A stretch of DNA of 12,465 bases, from positions 1-12,465 of the forward strand of contig LVBC01000013.1 of the NCBI GenBank assembly GCA_001604265.1. The letters are read 5' to 3'. The position numbers and the translations under genes were made by a program. Below, in pieces: positions 5,987-12,465 of this stretch. The notes beneath the pieces were generated by a model. The model had not been told where the DNA came from and searched no databases. It worked only from the letters and a program-made list of their open reading frames with translations. Position 1 is the stretch's first letter. Every line of letters begins with the position of its first letter. Source of the DNA: Spirochaetales bacterium Spiro_01. Its GTDB lineage: Bacteria; Spirochaetota; Spirochaetia; Sphaerochaetales; Sphaerochaetaceae.

Positions 5987-7260
5987 TGGACTTCCTCTTT
6001 CCAACAGAGCTGGCAGAGTCCCTTCTTCGTGAAGAGATCGAGAGGATAAGAAGAGAGGGCTTCTTCGACTATCAGGAAAGAACTCCACATTTTCCAATCG
6101 ACAGCTTTCTTTCGGAGAGAGGCCTCATGCTCGGCATGCTTGTCGCCAGGACGAAAAGTGGCGAGCTTGTCCACTTCAAGGCCTTTTCAGGTCTTCTTCT
6201 GAAGAGTGTCCATGTGCCGGGCTTCGTTCCTCCCTGCTTTTCAGCAAATGCATACAGAGAGGTTGTTGCAAGGTACGATGGAAGGATACACGAGCTTACA
6301 CAGCGGATAGAGAACGGAGAGGCAGAGCTTTCTGAGATGAGGCACGCACTCTCGCTTGAATGCCTCTCAGAGCTGGAGAAGCTCTACAGCTTCTCATCCA
6401 TCACAGGGCGAAGACTTACCTTCGAGGACATGGGGATAGAGAACCCAAGTACCGGAACTGGAGACTGTGCCACGATACGCCTCCTCTCCTACTGCTTCAG
6501 AAGGGGTCTTGTTCCAGTTTCGCTTGCAGAGATGTGGTTCGGTTCTCCTACAGCAACGAGGAGGGAGAGTGTTCTCTACCCTCCCTGCGACGAGAAGTGC
6601 AGACCTATTGTAAGGCACCTTCTCGATATCGACCTTCTCTACTCGGATGAGGATATCGCAGTCATCGACAAGAGCGCAGGGCTATTGAGCGTACCCGGAA
6701 AGGGAATCGACAAGCAGGATTGTGCCTCCTCAAGGATAAAGCGCCTCTTTCCCGATGCACCGGAACTTCCATCAGTGCACAGACTCGATATGGATACTTC
6801 TGGCATCCTCGTATTTGCAAAGAACGAGGAAGCAAAGAGAAAGCTCTCTCTCCAGTTCGAAGCAAGAGAGACGGAGAAGGTCTATGTTGCACTTCTGAGG
6901 GGAGTAGTCAGAGAGCAGAGTGGAGATATCGACCTTCCACTGCGTCTCGATGTGGACAACCGTCCCTACCAGATTGTCGATCATAAGAAGGGAAAGAGAG
7001 CCCTGACGCACTATGAGACGGTCAAGGTGGAAGTATTGAACGGAGAGAAGGTCACCAGGGTGCGCTTCTATCCGCATACGGGAAGAACACACCAGCTGAG
7101 AGTCCATGCGGCATCAGGTCTCCATATCCCAATCGTAGGCGACAGGCTGTATGGAACAAGAAGAGAGAACGAGAGACTCTGCCTTCATGCAGAGAGCCTT
7201 TCGTTCTTCCACCCTTCTACAGGGAAAAGAGTGACCTTCTCATCTCCAGCTCCCTTCTAG
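5986..7260 (+). CDS. RluA-family pseudouridine synthase with N-terminal extension (424 aa)
   Basis: The C-terminal half (about 212-424) is an RluA-type pseudouridine synthase that isomerises specific uridines in rRNA or tRNA. The catalytic motif is HRLDMDTSG (265-273) with Asp268; the later HTGRTHQLRVHA block is also typical. The N-terminal 210 residues contain a helical stretch (about 90-135) and a block around PSTGTGDCATIRLLSYCFRRGL followed by YPPCDEKCRPI (198-207). I recall this block from a two-domain RluA subgroup annotated as tRNA U32 / 23S rRNA U746 synthase. The Cys pattern (161, 201, 205) might bind metal. There is no S4 domain. Its ATG overlaps the gpsA-like stop (TAATG) with no own ribosome binding site, so translation is probably coupled. 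Its TAG overlaps the stop codon of the convergent gene. The exact RNA target is not predictable. Confidence 0.88.
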   Translation: MDFLFPTELAESLLREEIERIRREGFFDYQERTPHFPIDSFLSERGLMLGMLVARTKSGELVHFKAFSGLLLKSVHVPGFVPPCFSANAYREVVARYDGRIHELTQRIENGEAELSEMRHALSLECLSELEKLYSFSSITGRRLTFEDMGIENPSTGTGDCATIRLLSYCFRRGLVPVSLAEMWFGSPTATRRESVLYPPCDEKCRPIVRHLLDIDLLYSDEDIAVIDKSAGLLSVPGKGIDKQDCASSRIKRLFPDAPELPSVHRLDMDTSGILVFAKNEEAKRKLSLQFEARETEKVYVALLRGVVREQSGDIDLPLRLDVDNRPYQIVDHKKGKRALTHYETVKVEVLNGEKVTRVRFYPHTGRTHQLRVHAASGLHIPIVGDRLYGTRRENERLCLHAESLSFFHPSTGKRVTFSSPAPF

Positions 7261-8057
7261 AACTGGAATCCAAGCCTTCCGCTCCTGACAAGCGGATATG
7301 CCCTTTTCAGTCTGCACTGATTGACGAACTCCTCCTGCATTCCTCTCGACTTTGCAAGATTCTCGATCTCATGGCAGTCGGAGTTCCTTATGCAGTATGC
7401 GCCCATCTCGGAGGCAAGAGACCAGAAGACCCTCCTTGGATACTGGTACTCATCGCCGATTTTCGGCTTTATCATTCCATTTCCATTCACTTCAAGTGGA
7501 ATCCTGTGGTCTATCGCGAACTGGATTATATCCCGGCTGACAGCCTCTGCGACCTTGTCCCAGCTTCTGTAGGAGGCGAAGATCAGGTCCGGATGGGCCT
7601 GGAAGGCAAAGAGTCCGGTATCGAGTGCCTCGATGAGCTGGTCACGGTAGCGATAGACATCGTCGACGCTCATCCTGTCCTCGAATGGAGAGACGCAGCG
7701 GTCTTTATGCTGCACAAAGTGCACTGCGTTAACAAGGTAATCTACCTTCTCTTCCTCTAGATAGTAGCGGAAGTAGTCCCTGAAGCGGGGAAGATAGTCG
7801 CACTCGAAGCCGCGCAGCACCGTCATGCTCCTGCTCTTTCCTTCCCTCTCGATATCTTCCAGATAGAGTGGAATCTCGTCATTGTGCATCCTTGTCCTGC
7901 CAAAGGATCCATCAGGAAGCGGCATGTGCTCCGAGAAGCCGAAGAGCTCGAGAGAGAGTCTCTCAGCCTCGTCGCAGTACTCCTTTATCGTTCCATGTCC
8001 ATGCCTGCAGTAGAAGGAGTGGGTATGGAGGTTGTATCTGTCAGTGGACTTTATCAT
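7257..8057 (-). CDS. PHP-domain histidinol-phosphatase-like phosphoesterase (HisJ/HisK type, 266 aa)
   Basis: PHP-type histidinol phosphatases remove phosphate from L-histidinol phosphate using a metal cluster. With the ATG at 8057, the protein starts just before the metal-binding HTHS motif (11-14) and continues with YCRHG, GFSEHMPLPD (His44), an FECDY strand, VNAVHF, FQAHPDL, EVNGNG and the C-terminal NSDCHE, all in PHP order. Length fits HisJ/HisK (about 260-280 aa). The start is not certain: GAGGAG lies 13 bases before this ATG but only 4 bases before an in-frame TTG at 8066; both overlap the end of mltG (17 or 26 nt). No histidine genes are nearby, so the true substrate could be another phosphoester. 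It is third in the coiled-coil/mltG operon, and its stop overlaps that of the convergent RluA-type gene. Confidence 0.82.
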   Translation of the reverse strand: MIKSTDRYNLHTHSFYCRHGHGTIKEYCDEAERLSLELFGFSEHMPLPDGSFGRTRMHNDEIPLYLEDIEREGKSRSMTVLRGFECDYLPRFRDYFRYYLEEEKVDYLVNAVHFVQHKDRCVSPFEDRMSVDDVYRYRDQLIEALDTGLFAFQAHPDLIFASYRSWDKVAEAVSRDIIQFAIDHRIPLEVNGNGMIKPKIGDEYQYPRRVFWSLASEMGAYCIRNSDCHEIENLAKSRGMQEEFVNQCRLKRAYPLVRSGRLGFQF

Positions 8058-9606
8058 AGGTATCAAGGTGCTCCTCATAGGTCTGGGAGGTGTAGAGTCT
8101 GCCTTCTCCATCGTGGAGATAGTACATGTCGTCCGTTCTGACAGGATGGAGTACAGAGAGTACTGCATCCCTTCCGGGACAGCCTATTCCAGTAGGAGGA
8201 AGACCGGGTCTTCTCCTGGTATTGTATGGAGTGTCCTTTTCGAATACTCCGTGACCGATGCTGCCACTCCAGTTTCCAAGCTCATAGCGGGTAGTGGCAT
8301 CTATTCCAAGCGGCATGCCGCTCTGGTATCTATTCAGTATGATTCCCGAGATCAAGGCCATCTGTGCCCTGTCCTTCGTCTCTCTGTTGACCATCGATGC
8401 GATCTTCACGACATCATCGAGAGAGAGATCCAGGGCAAGTATCGCTTCGCTGTTCTCTCCGAGCAGCTCCATCAGGCTGTCCTGCATTGCCACAGCAAGC
8501 TCGTATGGCCCATTCCAGGAGTAGACTCCCGAAAGGAAGTACCCCTCCTCGAAGCCAAGTCCCCTTTCAGAGGCGACCCTCTTCACTGCAGAGAGGAACT
8601 CTCCTCCCTTTATAAGGCCGCGGTTCGTAAGCATGCTGTCTATCTCCGAGAGCGTGTAGCCATCATAGATGTTCACACTCCCCTGGCTGCTCTTCTGTGT
8701 AATTGCATTGGCAAGACTTTCAACAGAGATTCCGACAGGCACACGGTAGGAGCCGACCAGAAGTCTTGTTGCAAGGTCATGCTCCTTGAGATAGTCGAGG
8801 AACTCCTTTTCATCGACAATGCCTTCGAGGCTTCTTGCTACCTGGCCTGCGCTCATGCCACTGCGAATCTCGAGAAGCAAAACGCCATCATCGATTCCAG
8901 CTTCATCCAATACTGCTCCACTATCAGCCTCGGTGTCGCTGTCTCTCTCGAGGACTCCGCTTCTTATTGCCACAAGAGTGCATAGAAGAATCACCAGCAG
9001 GAGTATGACAAGCAGAAGAAGAGCCGAGAAGAGTCTGCTTCTGTCCTCGCTCTTCTGCCTGTGCCCGACATCGGGAATATCCTTCTCCTGCAGGACAGGC
9101 CTTGCACTCTTCTTTACAGAGGAGCGGATCGCTTCAAGCTTCTCTCTCTCCTTCTCCTCCCTATCGGCCTCTGCATCGATCTGGACCTTATCTGCAGAGA
9201 GGGCGTGGATGCGCTCAGAGAGTGTGAGGTTCGACATATCGGGGATATCCTGAGGCAGTGTCTTCTTTGGAAGCGACGATGAGATCGTGCTCTTCCTTAC
9301 TCTGGACTCCTCGAGCGAGGGTGCTGGAGCCTTTGTGGTCCTGCTGACACTCTTTCCTGGTGCTGTATCGCCTTTCTTCGAAGCTGATGATGTCTTTCCT
9401 GAAGCTGTGGAGGTACTCTTCTTCCTTGTGCCAGTTGCAGAGGAGCTTCTTGTCCTTGTCGTCTTCACCTTGCCCGATTCTGCGCTCTTCTTCCTTGCTT
9501 CTGTCGAGGTCGAGGGCTTTTTCCTCGTCCTCTTCTTCGGCTCGGGCTTCGTTGCATTCTCCGGTTGCTTCGGCATCTCATCGAAGAGGTCGTCTGTATC
9601 GCTCAA
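8041..9606 (-). CDS. mltG: MltG (YceG-like) endolytic peptidoglycan transglycosylase with long basic N-terminus (521 aa)
   Basis: MltG cleaves nascent glycan strands at the outer face of the inner membrane and helps set strand length. A single transmembrane helix spans about 192-214. The C-terminal YceG domain (about 245-521) shows IASMVNRET (402-410), GIILNRYQSGMPLGID (421-436), the DTPYNTRRRPGLPPTGI block (458-474) and a typical YTSQTYEEH end. The usual EKET motif reads NRET here: the first Glu is Asn407 and the second is kept as Glu409. The 190-residue cytoplasmic part is unusual: residues 20-90 are Lys/Arg/Ser/Thr-rich low complexity, and about 140-165 is charged and helix-prone. The start is TTG at 9606 with GGAG seven bases upstream; it overlaps the preceding gene's stop as TTGA. 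It overlaps the following phosphatase gene. Confidence 0.9.
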   Translation of the reverse strand: MSDTDDLFDEMPKQPENATKPEPKKRTRKKPSTSTEARKKSAESGKVKTTRTRSSSATGTRKKSTSTASGKTSSASKKGDTAPGKSVSRTTKAPAPSLEESRVRKSTISSSLPKKTLPQDIPDMSNLTLSERIHALSADKVQIDAEADREEKEREKLEAIRSSVKKSARPVLQEKDIPDVGHRQKSEDRSRLFSALLLLVILLLVILLCTLVAIRSGVLERDSDTEADSGAVLDEAGIDDGVLLLEIRSGMSAGQVARSLEGIVDEKEFLDYLKEHDLATRLLVGSYRVPVGISVESLANAITQKSSQGSVNIYDGYTLSEIDSMLTNRGLIKGGEFLSAVKRVASERGLGFEEGYFLSGVYSWNGPYELAVAMQDSLMELLGENSEAILALDLSLDDVVKIASMVNRETKDRAQMALISGIILNRYQSGMPLGIDATTRYELGNWSGSIGHGVFEKDTPYNTRRRPGLPPTGIGCPGRDAVLSVLHPVRTDDMYYLHDGEGRLYTSQTYEEHLDTYDKVH

Positions 9607-10634
9607 GAGTCCTCTCCTTCCTCGAGACCCCTGATCCGGTTCTCGATAGTCTCGTTCTCGGCCCTGAGCTCCTCTATCTGCCTGAGAAGTCTCTCCCTTT
9701 CAGCTTCGAGCTTCTCTATCGCCCTGTCGTTGATACGGACCTTCTCCATCTGGTTGTATATCTCGATCTGGGTCCTCTTCTTCTGTATCTGTCTGGTATC
9801 CTCTTCAAGTATCTCCTGGGTCTTCAGCATATCGCTGACGATATCGACAAGCCCAGGATCCGTATCGTCGCTCAGCCACTTCACGGCATTCTCGAAGAGG
9901 TAGATGCCATAGCTTACTGCAGACTCCTCCTCGTCTCGGGCACAGTCGGAAAGCCTCTTGTCTATCTGCTTCTCATGCCCTTCAGTGTAGACATCGGCAT
10001 CGCCCATGTCCTCACCAAGTGCTGTGAGCTCCTCCTCTATCCTTGAAAGCCTGTCGAGGCGCTGAAGGTACTCGTTCACGAGACTTCCTGCCCTCTCTCC
10101 ATACAGAAGCTCGAGCTTTCCGGCACTCTCCACAGCCTTGAAGGCAGTAAGGAAGTCCTTGTCCTGATTCGAGATGGCAAGCAGCAGCTTCGAGGTGGTA
10201 GTTCTGAAGAAGGAGCCCTCCTTCGAGTTCTCCTTGAGTCTCTTGTATCTGGCAACTATTGGAGCGAGAATGTCCTTCACCTCGGGAGCACAGTTCTCGC
10301 TCTGAGCCTGCTCGAAGGCAATTGCACCGATTCTGAATCTGAGCTGCTCCAGCTCCCTAGTGGTGGTGCTTCTCTTCTCCTTGAGGCTCTCAAGCTCCCT
10401 CTTGCCCTGCTTCTGGGCCTCTACAAGCTCCTTGACGAGGCTCTTCTCCTCCCTTGCCGAGTTGAGATTCTCCTCTCTCATCAGGTACTCGTCTCTCAGG
10501 GCCGGAGCTACTGGGTTCATCCCCTCCAGATGGGCAATCGTCCTTCCGAGCTTTCCGGCATAGCTTCTGAGACTCTCCTCGGCCGCCCTCTGCCGCTCTT
10601 CTAGTTCGTTGATCTGGATGACAAGTTCCTGCAT
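9603..10634 (-). CDS. Coiled-coil cytoplasmic protein upstream of mltG (343 aa), function unknown
   Basis: I do not recognise a named family. There is no signal peptide or membrane helix. Residues about 1-35 and 55-105 are heptad-like, Glu/Lys/Leu/Gln-rich coiled coil. The centre (about 110-255) is a more globular helical part (FFRTTTSKLLLAI, KAVESAGKLELLYGERAG). Residues about 270-338 form another long coiled coil ending in a very acidic tail (EEGEDS). The ATG at 10634 has no Shine-Dalgarno sequence and lies just after a promoter, so the mRNA looks leaderless. It heads an operon with mltG, overlapping it by 4 nt (TTGA), so the two proteins are probably made together. A scaffold or regulator of cell-wall synthesis is a reasonable guess, but it is inference from position only. 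Confidence 0.72.
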   Translation of the reverse strand: MQELVIQINELEERQRAAEESLRSYAGKLGRTIAHLEGMNPVAPALRDEYLMREENLNSAREEKSLVKELVEAQKQGKRELESLKEKRSTTTRELEQLRFRIGAIAFEQAQSENCAPEVKDILAPIVARYKRLKENSKEGSFFRTTTSKLLLAISNQDKDFLTAFKAVESAGKLELLYGERAGSLVNEYLQRLDRLSRIEEELTALGEDMGDADVYTEGHEKQIDKRLSDCARDEEESAVSYGIYLFENAVKWLSDDTDPGLVDIVSDMLKTQEILEEDTRQIQKKRTQIEIYNQMEKVRINDRAIEKLEAERERLLRQIEELRAENETIENRIRGLEEGEDS

Positions 10635-10643
10635 GTTGAAAAT

Positions 10644-10671
10644 AATATAATTATTTCAAGTCCCTTGTGAA
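10644..10671 (-). promoter_or_regulatory. Promoter of the coiled-coil/mltG operon, nearly leaderless
   Basis: On the minus strand TTCACA (10666-10671) and TATATT (10644-10649) are 16 bp apart. The expected start is about 3 nt before the ATG at 10634, and no ribosome binding site fits between. Confidence 0.55.
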
Positions 10672-10683
10672 GGACTCTCCGAA

Positions 10684-10713
10684 TTGACAAAGCAATGTGT
10701 CAAGGAGTAGATT
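10684..10713 (+). promoter_or_regulatory. Promoter of the DbpA-type gene with overlapping inverted repeat
   Basis: A perfect TTGACA -35 (10684-10689) is followed after 18 bp by TAGATT (10708-10713). The -35 hexamer is also one arm of a perfect 6-bp inverted repeat with TGTCAA (10698-10703), 8 bases apart. The repeat covers the -35 and spacer and could be a repressor site. The predicted start is near 10720. Confidence 0.55.
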
Positions 10714-10719
10714 TGTTAG

Positions 10720-10870
10720 CGTACTGGCCACACTATCCAGAGCCAGTCGAATCCCCCAAATGTTCAGGACCTGTCAGTTTCCAGAGAACCAGAAGGAAGC
10801 AGGTATTCCATGGGGAAGTCATCATCATTAACCTCCGCAGAGCGGAGCGTGTACAGGAGTGATCAGAAAG
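10720..10870 (+). promoter_or_regulatory. Long structured 5' leader of the DbpA-type gene
   Basis: If transcription begins near 10720 the leader is about 150 nt, far longer than others in the window. It begins with a stem ACTGGC/GCCAGT (10723-10728 / 10742-10747) and ends with a perfect 6-bp hairpin CTCCGC-AGA-GCGGAG (10833-10847) eight bases before the AGGAG ribosome binding site (10855-10859). The CTCC of that hairpin could alternatively pair with the AGGAG, so a switch between open and closed states is possible. No known riboswitch class is recognised. Confidence 0.35.
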
Positions 10871-11752
10871 ATGGAAAAACTCACACCATCGGAAATCGAG
10901 AGACTTTCAGAGAAGATCAAGCAGATATCTTCCCTGATCAAGTCCGACAGCAACCCAGAGGAGCTTGTAGAGTATTCCAAGCTCATCAAGAAGAACGTCT
11001 CCTTCTTTGACCGTGGCTACTTTGCCGCATACCTTCTCAGGGAGATGGAGAAGAAGGCACCAGTCGAAAAGACCTTCAAGAAGAGAGAGTTCGACGGCAA
11101 GAAGAAGGAGAGAGTCGCCAGAAGCGAGTTCAAGAAGAACGATTCTCCAGCACCAGAGAAGGCTCCAAGAAGAGAGAGGACCGAGCATGCAGAGAAGGAG
11201 GAGACCAGAGAGAGAAGAGCTCCAAGGGAGATTCCCGAGGGCGCAAAGACACTCTATGTCAACCTCGGCAAGATGGGCAGGATCTACGGAAGAGACCTCA
11301 TCGACCTCATCTGCAGCACATCTGGCGTGACAAGGGACGACATCTACTCGGTACGTGTCCATGACAAGTACTCCTTCGTCACAATGAGCGAAGAGAACTG
11401 CAACAAGGCAATTGCAGCACTTCAGGGAACTGAGGTCAAGGGCAGGACCGTACAGATCAACATCTCGAACAGGGACAGCTCTCAGAGAAGAGCCAGGACC
11501 GAGGCTCCAGTTCAGGAGGCTCCAGTTCAGGAGGCTCCAGCAGCAGTCGAGACTGCCGAGGCAGTAGTCGAGGAGACCAAGGTCGCAGAGGAGACTCCAG
11601 CAGCAGTCGAGGCAGCACCTCAGGAAGCAGCTGTCGAAGAGACTCCAGCTTGCGAAGAGACAGCTGCAGAGGCTGAAGAGGTAAAGGAGAAAGCTCCCGA
11701 GACCCCAGCTGAAAGCGAAAGTGTCATCACCTTCAGTGTAAGAGAGATCTGA
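10871..11752 (+). CDS. Stand-alone DbpA-type RNA-binding domain protein (293 aa)
   Basis: Residues about 126-198 match the DbpA RNA-binding domain, an RRM-like fold normally found at the C-terminus of DEAD-box helicases: TLYVNLGKMGRIYGRDLIDLI (strand, then helix), then SGVTRDDIYSVRVHDKYSFV (strands), and a final GRTVQINISNR strand. No helicase motifs are present. The N-terminal 60 residues are helical (PSEIERLSEKIKQISSLI). Residues 61-122 are a Lys/Arg/Glu-rich linker, and about 210-285 are an Ala/Glu/Pro/Val acidic low-complexity tail. It likely binds structured RNA, perhaps ribosomal, as an assembly factor or chaperone. The ATG at 10871 is preferred over GTG at 10859 because that GTG overlaps the AGGAG sequence. 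The following gene starts 11 bp after its stop, so the two are probably co-transcribed. Confidence 0.8.
   Translation: MEKLTPSEIERLSEKIKQISSLIKSDSNPEELVEYSKLIKKNVSFFDRGYFAAYLLREMEKKAPVEKTFKKREFDGKKKERVARSEFKKNDSPAPEKAPRRERTEHAEKEETRERRAPREIPEGAKTLYVNLGKMGRIYGRDLIDLICSTSGVTRDDIYSVRVHDKYSFVTMSEENCNKAIAALQGTEVKGRTVQINISNRDSSQRRARTEAPVQEAPVQEAPAAVETAEAVVEETKVAEETPAAVEAAPQEAAVEETPACEETAAEAEEVKEKAPETPAESESVITFSVREI
11501..11540 (+). repeat. 15-bp in-frame tandem repeat in the acidic tail
   Basis: GAGGCTCCAGTTCAG occurs twice in a row (11501-11515, 11516-11530), and its first 10 bases recur at 11531-11540. It encodes EAPVQ repeats. Perfect identity suggests recent slippage and possible length variation between strains. 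Confidence 0.85.
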
Positions 11753-11763
11753 GGAAGAGCAGC

Positions 11764-12408
11764 TTGACAATCCAGCCTGTTGTGATCGGACCCATCGAAA
11801 CTGTCTGCTACATCGTGAAGGAAGAGAATGAATGCCTCCTTATCGATGCACCGGCACCCGCCGAGGGTCTGATCGCGAAGCTGGAGGAATCCAGTCTGCA
11901 CCCGAACTGGATATATCTGACACATGGCCATTTCGACCATGTACTGGCACTGAGAGAGCTCCTGGATAGATATCCAGATGCAAAAATAGCTATCTCGAAG
12001 GCCGACAAAGCCTACCTTGAGAGGGGTGGAGAGAGATGCAGAGAAAGCCTCCTCTCCATTGGTTCTTCCCTTCTCAGGGTATACAAGGCGAAGGATTTCG
12101 ATTTCCCACCAATTGAACGCTATCTTGAAAATGGAGACGAGCTGGCTCTCGGCTTCAGGGCCATGGCCACCCCTGGCCATACAGCTGGAAGCATGTGCTT
12201 CATAAACGAGAAGGAGAGAGTTCTCTTCTCGGGAGACACCCTTTTCAGGCTGGGAATCGGAAGGACCGACCTGGGTGGCGACTATGAGGAAATAGTCAGA
12301 TCACTTGAAAAAATAAAGAACCTGGAAGGCGACTATATCGTACTTCCAGGCCATGGTAGCAGGACTACACTCTCCTTCGAGAGAAGAAATAATCCCTATC
12401 TCAATTAG
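11764..12408 (+). CDS. Metallo-beta-lactamase-fold hydrolase, glyoxalase-II-like (214 aa)
   Basis: The metal-binding motifs of the family are complete: THGHFDH (53-59), TPGHTAGS with His139 (136-143), SGDTLF with Asp158 (156-161), IGRTDLGGD (165-173) and LPGHGSRTT with His197 (194-202). The size and the ending ERRNNPYLN match small YcbL-like hydrolases related to glyoxalase II, which hydrolyse thioesters such as S-lactoylglutathione, rather than beta-lactamases. No signal peptide is present, so it is cytoplasmic. The start is TTG at 11764, supported by GAGGA (11751-11755) eight bases upstream and a short 11-bp gap after the preceding gene. The physiological substrate is not predictable. Its stop codon overlaps the stop of a convergent gene at the window edge. 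Confidence 0.87.
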   Translation: MTIQPVVIGPIETVCYIVKEENECLLIDAPAPAEGLIAKLEESSLHPNWIYLTHGHFDHVLALRELLDRYPDAKIAISKADKAYLERGGERCRESLLSIGSSLLRVYKAKDFDFPPIERYLENGDELALGFRAMATPGHTAGSMCFINEKERVLFSGDTLFRLGIGRTDLGGDYEEIVRSLEKIKNLEGDYIVLPGHGSRTTLSFERRNNPYLN

Positions 12409-12465
12409 AAATGTCTTCTTTCGTCCCTGGTCTTGCAGTCTATGCAGAGAACTGCAGACGGCATT
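12405..12465 (-). CDS. C-terminal fragment of a DksA/TraR-type zinc-finger protein (partial)
   Basis: The minus strand is open from the window edge to TAA at 12405-12407 and reads MPSAVLCIDCKTRDERRHF. This closely resembles the end of DksA/TraR proteins, where the second half of the four-cysteine zinc finger is P-x-A-x-L-C-I-x-C followed by a charged tail. DksA binds RNA polymerase and tunes transcription with ppGpp; TraR-like proteins act similarly. Only 19 residues are visible, so the first Cys pair and the rest lie outside the window. The stop overlaps that of the metallo-hydrolase gene by 4 bp. Confidence 0.65.
   Translation of the reverse strand, partial: MPSAVLCIDCKTRDERRHF

Noticed and set aside
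8058..8168. 37-residue extension of the PHP phosphatase from an ATG at 8168
   Set aside because: It would overlap mltG by 128 nt and add residues before the metal-binding HTHS motif that normally lies near the N-terminus.
8032..8985. Long plus-strand frame opposite mltG, and other long frames opposite or inside real genes
   Set aside because: Composition follows from the real gene on the other strand or frame. They lack family motifs and sensible starts.
10760..10831. 23-codon leader ORF upstream of the DbpA-type gene
   Set aside because: No Shine-Dalgarno sequence and no regulatory codon run apart from three His codons at its end; it may be chance. The leader is reported for its RNA structure instead.
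10859..10870. GTG start for the DbpA-type protein
   Set aside because: The GTG overlaps the AGGAG sequence that serves the ATG at 10871.
12411..12465. Open frame on + starting ATG (MSSFVPGLAVYAENCRRH)
   Set aside because: No ribosome binding site, and the minus strand of the same bases reads as a DksA/TraR C-terminus, which is a far better fit.
1..12465. CRISPR array, insertion sequence, phage or defence genes
   Set aside because: No spaced direct repeats, terminal inverted repeats, transposase, integrase or nuclease signatures were seen.

Overview
The window is a compact bacterial segment of roughly even base composition, with arginine often encoded by AGA/AGG. Ten complete protein genes, a tRNA-Cys gene and one gene fragment at the right edge are supported. 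A predicted outer-membrane beta-barrel protein (signal peptide, C-terminal Phe) and an MltG lytic transglycosylase point to a peptidoglycan-containing, double-membrane organism. The mix of genes (GpsA-like, HisJ-like PHP phosphatase, stand-alone DbpA RNA-binding domain, DksA/TraR) would suit a host-associated spirochaete (Spirochaetota). This placement is inference from recollection and was not tested.

Layout. Left part (1-1420): a two-helix membrane peptide gene on +; tRNA-Cys(GCA) on - with its own promoter and terminator; a divergent beta-barrel gene on +; and a 51-codon gene with a strong terminator. Middle part (1427-7260): a carbohydrate locus in which a mutarotase-like protein on - diverges from a + operon. 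That operon is GH36 glycosidase, GpsA-like dehydrogenase, RluA-family pseudouridine synthase, joined by ATGA and TAATG overlaps. Right-middle part (7257-10634): a - operon of coiled-coil protein, mltG and HisJ-like phosphatase, again joined by overlaps. Right end (10684-12465): a + unit with a long structured leader, a stand-alone DbpA-type RNA-binding protein and a glyoxalase-II-like metallo-beta-lactamase hydrolase. This unit runs tail to tail into the C-terminus of a DksA/TraR-type zinc-finger gene on -.

The most interesting protein is the GH36 enzyme. It keeps the catalytic nucleophile motif but departs from the family at several active-site positions, so its substrate may not be a plain alpha-galactoside. 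Second, several genes (548, 1221, 10634) have no Shine-Dalgarno sequence and a -10-like box about 7-10 bp before the ATG, which suggests leaderless mRNAs alongside ordinary SD-led genes. Third, the DbpA-type RNA-binding domain has no helicase core, carries an acidic low-complexity tail and sits behind a leader of about 150 nt with hairpins. No CRISPR array, insertion sequence, integrase or phage gene was seen.
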